Shown: piece after piece, positions 43,745 to 52,451 of the stretch
Position numbering within the stretch: the first letter of the stretch is position 1
Layout of the letters: the number at the start of each line of letters is the position of its first letter
Assembly: GCA_016705005.1 (NCBI GenBank)
Contig: JADIZB010000004.1
Coordinates: 62,001 to 126,000 of the forward strand
DNA: 64,000 nt
From: Bacteroidales bacterium
GTDB lineage: Bacteria > Bacteroidota > Bacteroidia > Bacteroidales > Lentimicrobiaceae
Direction: 5' to 3'
Notes under the pieces: model-generated
The model's database searches: none
What the model was told of the DNA's origin: nothing
The model's input: only the letters and a program-made list of their open reading frames with translations
Made by a program: the position numbers and the translations under genes

Positions 43745-43782
43745 AAAAAAGAAAGCCTGTTTATTGACAGGCTTTCTTTTTT
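43745..43782 (+). terminator. Strong rho-independent terminator
   Basis: A 16-bp perfect stem (AAAAAAGAAAGCCTGT with ACAGGCTTTCTTTTTT), a 6-nt loop and a U-rich end. It works in either direction by sequence, but here it follows the small plus-strand gene. Confidence 0.9.
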
Positions 43783-43798
43783 GGTATGATTTGCCTCC

Positions 43799-43806
43799 TA
43801 TCTTTG
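43799..43806 (+). promoter_or_regulatory. -7 promoter box for the LutC-like gene
   Basis: TATCTTTG matches TAnnTTTG, 21 nt upstream of ATG 43828. The in-frame codon at 43786 lies upstream of this box, which rules it out as the start. Confidence 0.65.
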
Positions 43807-43827
43807 CACAATAATCAGCGATACAGT

Positions 43828-44469
43828 ATGAGTGAACTTCAGTTATGGTTTTCAATGGCCACAGGGTTGAAAGTGGTTGAAAACCTGAAGCGCAATTTTT
43901 TCAATGCCATCTATTTTGAAACAGCTTCAGAAGCTGCAAGCTACATCAGCGACCAGATTTCGCCGGGGATGCGGGTTGCTTTTGGCGGATCGATGACTGT
44001 CAGAAAACTGGATATCCGTGAAAAAGCAAACTTAAAGGGAGCCATACTGATTGATCATGGAAATCCGGACCTGAATGAAGAACAACGGCTTGATGTTATG
44101 AGACAGGAACTTACCAGTGATCTGTTCATCAGCAGCACCAACGCAGTAACTCTTGATGGTAAACTGGTGAATGCTGACGGATATGGCAACAGGGTTGCAG
44201 CAATGATTTTCGGTCCGAAAAGGGTTATCATTGTCACCGGGATCAACAAAGTTGTGGAAAATGAAGAAGCGGCTTTTAAAAGGATCGAGTTACTGGCCGG
44301 CCCAATGAATATGAAGCGCCTCAATAGGGAGACACCCTGTACCTCAGATGCTATCTGTCATGATTGTAAATCCGTCAGCCGTGGTTGCAGAGCATACACC
44401 ATACTCAGAAAACGTCCGGCCTACACCCCCATGGATGTGATTATCGTTGGAGAAACCATGGGGTTGTAA
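43828..44469 (+). CDS. LutC/LUD-domain protein
   Basis: Starting at ATG 43828 gives 213 residues, a normal LUD-domain length. The sequence has GMRVAFGGSMTVRKLDI (about 43-59), DLFISSTNAVTLDGKLVNADGYGNRVAAMIFGPKRVIIVTGINKVV (about 97-142), and a C-terminal CTSDAICHDCKSVSRGCRAYTIL (about 171-193) containing four cysteines that may bind metal. LUD proteins include LutC and part of LutB of the lactate oxidation complex. Here it is not adjacent to lutA. By family it takes part in lactate or related 2-hydroxyacid oxidation; without LutB, that is inference. Confidence 0.85.
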   Translation: MSELQLWFSMATGLKVVENLKRNFFNAIYFETASEAASYISDQISPGMRVAFGGSMTVRKLDIREKANLKGAILIDHGNPDLNEEQRLDVMRQELTSDLFISSTNAVTLDGKLVNADGYGNRVAAMIFGPKRVIIVTGINKVVENEEAAFKRIELLAGPMNMKRLNRETPCTSDAICHDCKSVSRGCRAYTILRKRPAYTPMDVIIVGETMGL

Positions 44470-44495
44470 TGGATTTACATCAGAAAAAACTTTAA

Positions 44496-44503
44496 TAGTT
44501 TTG
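44496..44503 (+). promoter_or_regulatory. -7 box upstream of the membrane protein gene
   Basis: TAGTTTTG matches TAnnTTTG, about 93 nt before ATG 44597. Confidence 0.4.
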
Positions 44504-44596
44504 TCTTGCTGATCTGTTTCAGTAAATGAGACATCCGATGATACAACTCCGTTCAAATCCGGACCATTGCTTCAATTACCAGTTAATATCAATCTT

Positions 44597-45046
44597 ATGG
44601 AAACAAGACAAACCGGCTGGCTGATTTCAGCAGTTTTTGTGATGGTAATTTTATTTTTCGGCGGACTCATAGTCTGGTCAGGAATCCCGCCTGACGAATC
44701 ATGGATTCTCTGGTTTATCACCCCCTTAATGCTTATACCATTATTGTTGTTTTACCGGCTGGTGGTTAAGACAGACCAAACCGAAATCAGAATCTCATTT
44801 GGCATCGGATTGATCAGAAAGAGCTGGAAAATAGCCGATATAGAAAGCGTAAAAGTCGTCAGAAACAATTTTCTGCACGGATGGGGCATCCATCACACGC
44901 TAAGCACAAGCATATACAACATCAGCGGTTTTGATGCCATAGAAATCAGTTTCAAAGGCAGGAAGCGCCTTGTTCGCATCGGTACAAACGAGCCGGAAAA
45001 ACTTGCCGGATATCTGAAGGGATTGCTCCATAAAAGCAGAAAATAA
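44597..45046 (+). CDS. Two-helix membrane protein with a PH-like C-terminal half
   Basis: The 149-residue product begins at ATG 44597 (METRQTGW). An in-frame start 30 nt upstream would add ten residues of no clear value. Two hydrophobic helices lie at about residues 8-28 and 38-55, then a soluble part that starts RLVVKTDQTEIRISFGIGLIRKSWKIADIESVKVVRN. Its strand pattern and the W-x-I-H-H segment (GWGIHHTLSTSIYNISG) resemble bacterial PH-like (DUF304-type) domains. No catalytic motif is visible. Function is unknown. Confidence 0.65.
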   Translation: METRQTGWLISAVFVMVILFFGGLIVWSGIPPDESWILWFITPLMLIPLLLFYRLVVKTDQTEIRISFGIGLIRKSWKIADIESVKVVRNNFLHGWGIHHTLSTSIYNISGFDAIEISFKGRKRLVRIGTNEPEKLAGYLKGLLHKSRK

Positions 45047-45109
45047 TGCTGATGTGATCCTCTGGCTTAAAAAAAGAAAAAAAATTTGCTTTCGTTTGAA
45101 TTGCTTGCT

Positions 45110-45117
45110 TACATTTG
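45110..45117 (+). promoter_or_regulatory. -7 promoter box for purB
   Basis: TACATTTG is a perfect TAnnTTTG match, 22 nt upstream of ATG 45140. An earlier in-frame start at 45086 lies upstream of it and is rejected. Confidence 0.65.
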
Positions 45118-45139
45118 GACTTTAGTAAAAGGTACCGCC

Positions 45140-46492
45140 ATGGAATTAACAGTATTGAATGCGATTTCCCCGGTTGACGGGCGATATAGAAAACAGGTTG
45201 AGGGGCTGGCTTATTTTTTCTCAGAAGCAGCTCTAATTAATTACCGTGTATTCGTCGAAGTGGAATACTTCATTGCCTTGTGCGAAATCCCTTTGCCTCA
45301 GCTGGCTGGTATTACCAAAACTGACATTAACAATCTTCGGGATCTTTGCAGGGATTTTACCTTTACCGATGCTGCCGAAGTAAAGGAAATCGAGAGTATT
45401 ACCAACCATGATGTCAAAGCTGTTGAATATTATCTGAAAAAGAAATTCGACAAAATGGGATTGGGCAGGTATAAGGAGTTCCTGCATTTCGGCCTGACCT
45501 CCCAGGACATCAACAATACTGCCGGCCCTTACGCATTAAGGCTTGCCATAGATGATGTGATGCTTCCCATTCTTGAAGATCTGATTAAAAAACTCACCCA
45601 AAAAGCCAAGACCTGGAAAAAAATCCCGATGCTGGCCCGCACCCACGGACAACCTGCAACTCCGACTACCGTCGGGAAAGAGATCTTTGTTTTTGTCGAA
45701 AGGCTGAAACAGCAGATGAAACAGTTGAAAGCAGTCCCTTTCACGGCAAAATTCGGTGGTGCTACAGGAAATCTTAATGCTCATTATGCCGCATTTCCGG
45801 AAATTGACTGGATCAGCTTTGCTGACCATTTCACCCGTGAGCACCTTAAGCTGGAACGCCAGAAAGTAACCACCCAGATTGAACATTACGATAACCTGGC
45901 TGCCCTTTTCGATGCTTTGAAAAGGATCAACACCATCCTGATTGACTTCAGCCGGGATATCTGGACCTATGTTTCCATGGATTATTTCAAGCAGAAAATA
46001 AAAGCGGGAGAAATTGGCTCCTCAGCCATGCCTCATAAGGTAAATCCGATAGATTTCGAAAATGCCGAAGGCAATCTGGGCATCGCCAATGCCCTTTTCG
46101 AACATCTTTCGGCCAAACTGCCCATTTCACGGCTCCAGCGCGACCTTACAGATTCCACAGTTACACGGAACATTGGTGTACCGGTCGCTCACACCGTAAT
46201 CGCGATAAAATCGATCCTGAAAGGATTTGGCAAACTGGTTTTAAACGAAGATAAAATAGAAGGAGACCTTGAAAACAACTGGGCTGTGATTGCAGAAGCG
46301 ATTCAAACCATTCTTCGCCGTGAGGGATATCCAAAACCATACGAAACCCTGAAGGAGTTAACCAGAACCAATTCAAAGGTAACAGCTGAAACGATTGCCG
46401 GCTTTATCGAAAAACTTAATGTGAGCGAAAAGGTAAAGAAAGAACTGAGAGCACTGAGTCCGCACAATTATGTGGGACATTTTGTGATTTAG
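45140..46492 (+). CDS. purB: Adenylosuccinate lyase
   Basis: The product from ATG 45140 is 450 residues and opens with the conserved MELTVLNAISPVDGRYR of Bacteroidota/gamma-type PurB. The fumarase/aspartase superfamily signature SSAMPHKVNPIDFENAEGN lies near residues 293-311, with TSQDINNTAGP near 120-130 and ARTHGQPATPTTVGKE near 165-180. It catalyses two steps of purine synthesis: SAICAR cleavage, and adenylosuccinate to AMP. It has its own promoter and the frame is intact. The next gene is 144 nt downstream. Confidence 0.96.
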   Translation: MELTVLNAISPVDGRYRKQVEGLAYFFSEAALINYRVFVEVEYFIALCEIPLPQLAGITKTDINNLRDLCRDFTFTDAAEVKEIESITNHDVKAVEYYLKKKFDKMGLGRYKEFLHFGLTSQDINNTAGPYALRLAIDDVMLPILEDLIKKLTQKAKTWKKIPMLARTHGQPATPTTVGKEIFVFVERLKQQMKQLKAVPFTAKFGGATGNLNAHYAAFPEIDWISFADHFTREHLKLERQKVTTQIEHYDNLAALFDALKRINTILIDFSRDIWTYVSMDYFKQKIKAGEIGSSAMPHKVNPIDFENAEGNLGIANALFEHLSAKLPISRLQRDLTDSTVTRNIGVPVAHTVIAIKSILKGFGKLVLNEDKIEGDLENNWAVIAEAIQTILRREGYPKPYETLKELTRTNSKVTAETIAGFIEKLNVSEKVKKELRALSPHNYVGHFVI

Positions 46493-46636
46493 TGCCTTTA
46501 TTATATAAAAAGGACTTCGGTTTCAGGGTCCTGCCAAAATGAAATTGTAATCTGTTCCGGGAATATCCGGATTATAAGGATTCTTCCTTTATTATCTTAT
46601 GTTATCATGGTTTCCTGATTCAAAAATCACATCATT

Positions 46637-47737
46637 ATGATTTTGAATTTCTTTTCTTTTCTGACCATTATCAGTATCTTCGTAACAATGATGCTGACGG
46701 TTTTCTTCTTTATCACGAAAAGAGGATTTACCCATGACAATAAAATCCTCGCCTCCCTCCTGCTCATTTTCAATTTCCAGATCTTTTATTCGTTTGCAAC
46801 AAGTGCCTTCGATTATCAATTCTTTATGGATTGGCATAAATCACTCTTTTTACTCAGGCAAACCTCTTTTCTTATTGGCCCGTTAATATACTTCTATGTA
46901 AATTCGTTCCTGAAGAAGAAGGAAGCATTCAATTTCAGGACTGCCGTTCACTTCATACCATTTGCAGTTTCTGTCATATTCCTGCTCGTGTTTTACAGGA
47001 ACGACCAGCCGTTTATTATCTGGAAATCAATCCTCGATCTGTATGTTACGATCCTGATTCTTTCCCACAACTTAATCTACATCATATTTTCCCTGCTGAG
47101 TATGAAGTCGACGACAATCAGCCTGAGGGGATTTTATAAGAATATCCTGATTTCTCACCACAACTCATGGCTTCAGCTTTTATTGATCGGGTTTATCATT
47201 ATCTGGATTATGAATCTGAATTCGTTTGCACTCTACATGATCATAAAAAAACCAGGATGGTGTGCCTACACAGCAAGTATTTATGCCCTTACTGTTTTCC
47301 TGTTTATCAATATCCTCACATTCATTCTCCTGATCAAACCCGATATATATTTTATTTTAGGAAAGTATAAAAGCAGTAAACTGACTGATTCTGATAAATC
47401 GGTATACCTTCAGATGTTAAATTCATATATGGAAACTCAAAAGCCATATCTGAATCCTGATATAACGCTTGAATCACTTTCCAGAGATATTTCAGTCAAT
47501 CCAAGAATTCTGTCTCAGATAATCAACGAAAACTTCAATAAGAATTTCAAGAGTTACATCCTGGAATACCGGATCAAGGAAAGTATGAGGATTCTGGCAG
47601 ATTCAAAACAAGCCAAACTCACCATTCTTGAAATCCTTTACCAGGTCGGGTTCAATTCAAAGTCAGCTTTCAATAACCAGTTTAAATTATACACCAATTT
47701 AACCCCGCTCGAATACCGTTCAAGAGCCATTGGATGA
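46637..47737 (+). CDS. Membrane-anchored AraC-family transcriptional regulator
   Basis: The 366-residue protein has about seven hydrophobic segments in its first 240 residues (FLTIISIFVTMMLTVFFFIT, LIGPLIYFYVNSFL, FIPFAVSVIFLLVFY and so on), then a C-terminal AraC-type DNA-binding domain at about 262-364. The domain shows DITLESLSRDISVNPRILSQIINENFNKNFKSYILEYRIKESMRIL and the second helix-turn-helix LTILEILYQVGFNSKSAFNNQFKLYTNLTPLEYR. Such 7TM-AraC fusions sense something in or outside the membrane and act directly on DNA. The ligand and targets are unknown. It lies 44 nt before the MalT-like regulator, so the two may form one regulatory unit. Confidence 0.9.
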   Translation: MILNFFSFLTIISIFVTMMLTVFFFITKRGFTHDNKILASLLLIFNFQIFYSFATSAFDYQFFMDWHKSLFLLRQTSFLIGPLIYFYVNSFLKKKEAFNFRTAVHFIPFAVSVIFLLVFYRNDQPFIIWKSILDLYVTILILSHNLIYIIFSLLSMKSTTISLRGFYKNILISHHNSWLQLLLIGFIIIWIMNLNSFALYMIIKKPGWCAYTASIYALTVFLFINILTFILLIKPDIYFILGKYKSSKLTDSDKSVYLQMLNSYMETQKPYLNPDITLESLSRDISVNPRILSQIINENFNKNFKSYILEYRIKESMRILADSKQAKLTILEILYQVGFNSKSAFNNQFKLYTNLTPLEYRSRAIG

Positions 47738-47781
47738 GCGGTTTAAAATTTGTATCTTAGGGGAAAAATTGATTTGAGCCT

Positions 47782-50467
47782 ATGTTATTAACCAAACTCC
47801 ACATTCCTCAAGCCAGTCAGAATATAGTTCATAGGCCGCAACTATATGAGAAATTAGATACGGGACTATCCCGGAAACTGATTCTGATTTCTGCACCTGC
47901 CGGATTTGGAAAAACAACAGTCGTGAGTGATTGGATTAATCTACGAAAGATTCCTGCAGCCTGGATTTCACTTGACAAAGGAGATAATGACCCGGTAGAA
48001 TTTTTGAATTACATCATTTCAGGGATTCAGGGTATTCATAATTCATTCGGAGCAAGCACCCTTGGGCTGTTAAATTCGCCAAACAGACCATCCGACAAAT
48101 CAATCGCCGGTTTATTAATCAACGAAATACTCCGGATTACCCAAAATTTTTTATTGGTACTCGACGATTTTCATTTGGTAGAAAGCGGCGAAATATTAGA
48201 ATTAACAACCTATTTATTGGATCATATTCCTGCCAATGTCCATATTGTGATCCTTACGCGCTCTGACCCGGCATTATCTGTTTCCAAGATTAAGAAGCCA
48301 GCAACAATTGATTGAATTGCGATCATCAGACCTTAGCTTTTCAGCAAATGATATTTCCATTTTGTTTAATAAGAAGCTAAAGCTTGGTTTGTCAATTGAA
48401 GATATTTTTTCACTTGAATCCAAAACCGAAGGATGGATTGCCGGATTACAATTATCGGCAATGTCAATGCAGGGCCGAGAAGATATTTCCGGGTTTATTC
48501 AGGAGTTTAAAGGTGATAACCGGTATATCATGGATTATCTGATGGAGGAAGTATTGAAAATTCAACCGGACGACATCAAGGAATTCTTATTAAAGACCTC
48601 CATAATGGGGCAAATGTCAGCACCTCTTTGTAACCATGTTCTGACCCGAAATGATAGTCAGTTAATACTTGAGGTACTGGAGAAAGATAACATGTTTGTT
48701 ATTCCACTGGATAATGAACGGAATTGGTACAGATACCATCATCTGTTTGCGGATTTATTAAAACAAAGACTTCAGATCCAACATAAAGAGGTTATTCCGT
48801 TGCTTCACAATAAAGCCTGTGAATGGTTCGAACTTAATAATATGAATGAACTGGCCATAGAGCATTCCCTGGAAATCAAAAATTACGAAAAATGTATTCT
48901 ACTGCTGGGCAAAGTGGCTGAAGATATGTGGCAAAATGGGTTACATGCAGCCATTTTAAAATATGGTGATCTATTGCCTGATGAATTGATTAAATCAAAT
49001 CCGGAATTCTGTCTGTACTATTCGTGGATATTAATATCGGCCGGACAGATTCAGAAAGCAGTACCTTTTCTGGCGAGTGCAGAGCAGAAAATAAAACATT
49101 TAATTCAGGATAGTGATTTATCAGATGATAATACTCAATACCATAAGAAACTGCTTGGAAAAATATCTGTGGCATTTGCATATCTGAATTCTCATGAAGA
49201 ACATTCTGAGAAAGCTTTTGATTATTGCAAAACAGCCATGGAGAACCTTTCTGAAGATGATCCGTTGTGGTTTAGCTGGGCCTGGTTTTCCTATGGCGTA
49301 TCCTTTTTTACAATCGGCGATTTGAACGAAGGCGGTAAGGCATTCGACAAGGCTCTTGAATATGGTAAAAAATCAGGGAACATTTATCTCATCTCTGCCA
49401 TTGTCATTAGAATGGCCGAAAACGAGCAACAATTGGGGCATTATAAGTCGGCCTATAAAAAATGTACCGATCTGTTGGTTTACATCAAAAAAAGGGGATA
49501 TACTCAAATTGCAAAAGCTGAATGGACATTTGCCGCACTGTATCTTATCATGAGTAGTACAGAATCAATGTGGGCAAATACGGAGAAGGCATTCGATCAT
49601 ATCAGGATTGCATATCAGATTAGCCGGGATGCCAAAGATATTTTCATGAGAGTAATGATTTTAATGATGTATTCGACCTTGCTCAGAATGACCGGAGATA
49701 ACGGGGCGGAAAAGCGAATGACCGAATTGGATGAGGTTATGAAACAAAATGAAATCCCTCCATTTCTTGTATCAATGTATATTACCTGGAAATCGCATTA
49801 TTTATTGCAACAAAACCAGATTGAAGAAGCCAGTCAACTTTTTTCGGATTATGGAATTGGATCAGATACAGAGAAATCGCATCTTTATGAAATGTGCTAT
49901 GTATCGTTTACACGATTATTGCTTGCGCAAGGGAAACTGGAAGAAGCCGGAGAATTGATTTCGGAACTTTATGCCACTGTAAGCGAAGCACAGAGGATTG
50001 AACGAATGATTGAACTTAAACTGATATCTGTTGATTTCTGCAAAAAGACAGGTGATCATAAAAATGCAGTTAAAAATCTGATGGATGCCATGGAAATTGC
50101 TTCAGATGAGAATCTGCTTTCTTTCTTTGTTTATAGCTATGTCGATATTGACGATTTATATGAAGAAGTCTTTAAAATACACGCTACTACCAAAACCAAT
50201 ATCCCCAATAAGTTTATTAATAACATTAAATCAGCATTGGAAAAAAGAAATAATTCTACGAAAAAAAATGCTGATGCTCTTTTAAGCACCCGAGAATTGG
50301 ATACGTTAAAACTCATCGCCCTGGATTTACCAAATCAGGAAATTGCCGATAAGTTATTTATTTCGTTAAATACCGTCAAAACCCACCTGAAGAATATTTA
50401 CCTGAAACTTGAAGTTGACAATCGGGCAAAAGCAGTTGCCAAAGCTAAAGAGCTTGGAGTTTTATGA
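47782..50467 (+). pseudogene. MalT-like LuxR-family regulator, interrupted by one frameshift
   Basis: Two frames, 47782-48315 and 48308-50467, together make a MalT/LAL-type STAND regulator. The first has Walker A APAGFGKTT (about residues 38-46) and Walker B LLVLDDFH (about 125-132), and breaks off after SVSKIKKP. The second resumes with IELRSSDLSFSAND and TEGWIAGLQLSAMSMQGRED, continues as TPR-like helices, and ends with a LuxR helix-turn-helix (STRELDTLKLIALDLPNQEIADKLFISLNTVKTHLKNI). An extra A at about 48286 explains the break: without it the junction reads SVSRLRSQQQLIELRSS, as in other family members, and the joined product is 894 residues. This is a recent mutation or a sequence error rather than two genes. 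If real, the ATPase part is separated from the DNA-binding part. Confidence 0.88.
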
Positions 50468-50768
50468 TGTCATAGGTTACACGTTTGAAAATGAAAAAAT
50501 ATCCTTCGACTCCGCTCAGGATGACTGTCAGTCTGAGTAGCTTGTCCCGACCTTTTCGGCGGGAGAGTCGAAGACCTATTTCTTATCTATACCGCACTGA
50601 ATCAGCTAATTGTAAATAGTTAAAAAACTACCCGCTATCTCTGTGTTACAGAATCTGATATATTTCTAATTCACATTTTTCTTTAAAATCACCCTCCGAA
50701 TCACCCTCGCGGGTGATTTTCTTTTGGTGGGTACGGCGGAACTTTGTCTAAGATTTAAACAATAAACC
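50468..50768. repeat. Intergenic region with a palindromic CCTTCGAC-type repeat
   Basis: About 301 nt without a gene. At 50502-50577 the repeat CCTTCGACTCCGCTCAGG, an interior GTCAGTCTGAGTAGCTTGTC, and the closing GAGAGTCGAAGAC form an imperfect large inverted repeat. The type is the CCTGAGC-N-TCGAAGG intergenic element also found at 16221 and, decayed, near 13204. Confidence 0.7.
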
Positions 50769-50981
50769 ATGAAAGGCAAAACTGAAATAAAAGTTGAAGG
50801 ACATCTGGGCAAAGAAAGAACGGATTGGTTTGATGATATGGAAATCAGTTACGAAGGCAACAATACCATTCTTTCCGGTCACATTAAGGATGAAGCTCAT
50901 TTACATGGGTTTCTGAATAAAATCAGGGATTTAAACCTGAAGTTGATTTCAGTTAATCCTGATGAAAAAGTGAATAATTAA
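50769..50981 (+). CDS. Small soluble protein following the MalT-like gene
   Basis: A 70-residue product with no membrane segment, rich in alternating charged and hydrophobic residues (EIKVEGHLGKERTDWFDDMEISYEGNNTILSGHIKDEAHLHGFLNKIRDLNLKLISVN). I recall similar short proteins next to LuxR/MalT-type regulators in Bacteroidota, but no function is known to me. The compact alpha/beta pattern suggests a small ligand-binding or regulatory domain. It is 24 nt upstream of the first outer-membrane protein, so it likely shares its mRNA. Confidence 0.7.
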   Translation: MKGKTEIKVEGHLGKERTDWFDDMEISYEGNNTILSGHIKDEAHLHGFLNKIRDLNLKLISVNPDEKVNN

Positions 50982-51004
50982 AATGAATTAAACAATTATA
51001 AAAA

Positions 51005-51625
51005 ATGAAAATGAAAAGAATCACTTTAACATCGCTGATCATAGTAATGTGCATGTCACTTGCTTTCAGCCAGCAAACGAAACAGGACTCCGCATATAAA
51101 AAATTCTATGTTGGAAGTACTTTCACCATGTTAGGAAATTTTGTTCCCGGACCCGCTCCCAAATTTGTTCAACTTAACGCTGGTTATCGTTTAACACCTA
51201 AAAATGTTATTTCAATTGAAGCAAAAACCTGGAATTATTACTGGCCATTAGGAATACCGTACGGAAAAGATTATGAAGCTCCGGAAGAAAAATACCCCGG
51301 ACATGTACAAGAATTTGGTATTGGCATAGTCTACCAGCGTTTTTTGTGGAAAGGAGCCTATGCTTCTATTGATGCAAGTAATATGTCTGTTAAATACATG
51401 GATGAAAACGATAAGAAGATTCAAAATGGCTACACGCTGTTTATGACCTATCGCATGGGATATCATATCAAATTCTTTAAAAATCGTTTTTTCATTGAGC
51501 CTTCTATAGCAATGACCCATTGGCCGGTTAAAACAAATGTTCCGGAATCATTTGCCAGATTAGAAGATGATTGGCCAAATTATTTTCTGTTTGAGCCGGG
51601 ACTTCACTTTGGAATCAATTTATAA
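51005..51625 (+). CDS. 206-residue outer-membrane protein, first of a tandem pair
   Basis: The protein has a signal peptide (MKMKRITLTSLIIVMCMSLAFSQ) and a beta-rich body. Its recurring strands are VGSTFTMLGN, VQLNAGYRLTPKNVISIEAKTWNYY, EFGIGIVYQRFLWKGAYASIDAS, YTLFMTYRMGYHIKFFKNRFFIEPSIAM and a last strand LFEPGLHFGINL. It is a probable eight-strand barrel. The next gene encodes a protein of the same length and strand order (VYQRFLWKGAYASIDA versus TYQRLLWKGLFASIEI; RFFIEPSI versus RMYIEPQI), so it is a tandem duplicate. No close named family was recognised. It may be a surface channel or adhesin; the ligand is unknown. Confidence 0.75.
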   Translation: MKMKRITLTSLIIVMCMSLAFSQQTKQDSAYKKFYVGSTFTMLGNFVPGPAPKFVQLNAGYRLTPKNVISIEAKTWNYYWPLGIPYGKDYEAPEEKYPGHVQEFGIGIVYQRFLWKGAYASIDASNMSVKYMDENDKKIQNGYTLFMTYRMGYHIKFFKNRFFIEPSIAMTHWPVKTNVPESFARLEDDWPNYFLFEPGLHFGINL

Positions 51626-51705
51626 ACGCCGGTCTTATTTAAGACCTGATCAGCAGCGAGAATAAACTGACCATTGATTTAAACAAAACCTTAAACCTTA
51701 AAATC

Positions 51706-52325
51706 ATGAAAACGACTTTATTATTCATTGCCTGCATCCTGCTTTCACTCACAGTTATTGGACAGCAAGAAAAAAAAACACCGCCCCGCAGTACAAATTC
51801 TCAGTAAGCACTACCTATCTGACATTCGTCAATGTTGGTCAGGAAAAGACAAATACGCACCATTACGAATTTCATTTTGGATACAATCTTACTCCCAAAG
51901 ACAAAATTGGTATCAAAGTAGCCACATGGAAACTATTTGCCCCCATGGGCATACCATTTGTGGATGCAATTAAGATGGAAGAAAGTACATTTTTCCCAGG
52001 CAAACTCGGTGAAAAAGGGATAGGTGTTACTTATCAGCGTTTGTTGTGGAAAGGGTTATTTGCTTCAATAGAAATTTTGCCTTTAAAGAAAACCTATTTT
52101 GACGAAAATAAGAAGAAGATAGATGACGGTTTTAAATTATATACGTCTTTTCATGTAGGCTACCATTTCCCTTTGTTTAAAAACAGAATGTACATTGAGC
52201 CGCAAATTCATTGCAATTATTGGCCAATTGATACAAAAGCTCCCCAAAGTTTTCAGGTGGAAGAAAACAAATGGAATAATTATATGCTTTTTGAACCCAA
52301 TTTATATATAGGGGTCAAATTTTGA
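51706..52325 (+). pseudogene. Second tandem outer-membrane protein, frame-broken at an A9 tract
   Basis: ATG 51706 starts a signal peptide (MKTTLLFIACILLSLTVIGQQ) and the frame then runs into a stop 33 codons later. After the nine-A run at 51770-51778 the following frame is open to 52325. Adding one A makes a single 206-residue protein, exactly the length of the neighbour at 51005-51625, and the two then align along their whole length (LTPKDKIGIKVATWKLF, GVTYQRLLWKGLFASIEI, MYIEPQIH). Three readings fit: a slipped-strand phase-variable surface protein now switched off, a recent loss, or a homopolymer error in the assembly. Confidence 0.85.
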
Positions 52326-52451
52326 GTAAACACTATATATCTACCGGGCCTTAAATAAAATATTAATAAAATAGCCCATTTACACGTTATAGGTCGCTTC
52401 TGATCTGACTTCTTACTTCATTTGTGCCTGAATCGCAAAAAAAACTGCGCT

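Noticed and set aside
47782..48315. Treating the N-terminal part of the MalT-like gene as a separate 177-residue ATPase
   Set aside because: The frames join at a family-conserved junction after removing one base, and the total length then fits a whole protein.
48270..48315. Programmed ribosomal frameshifting at the MalT-like break
   Set aside because: No slippery heptamer, internal Shine-Dalgarno or stable downstream stem was seen.
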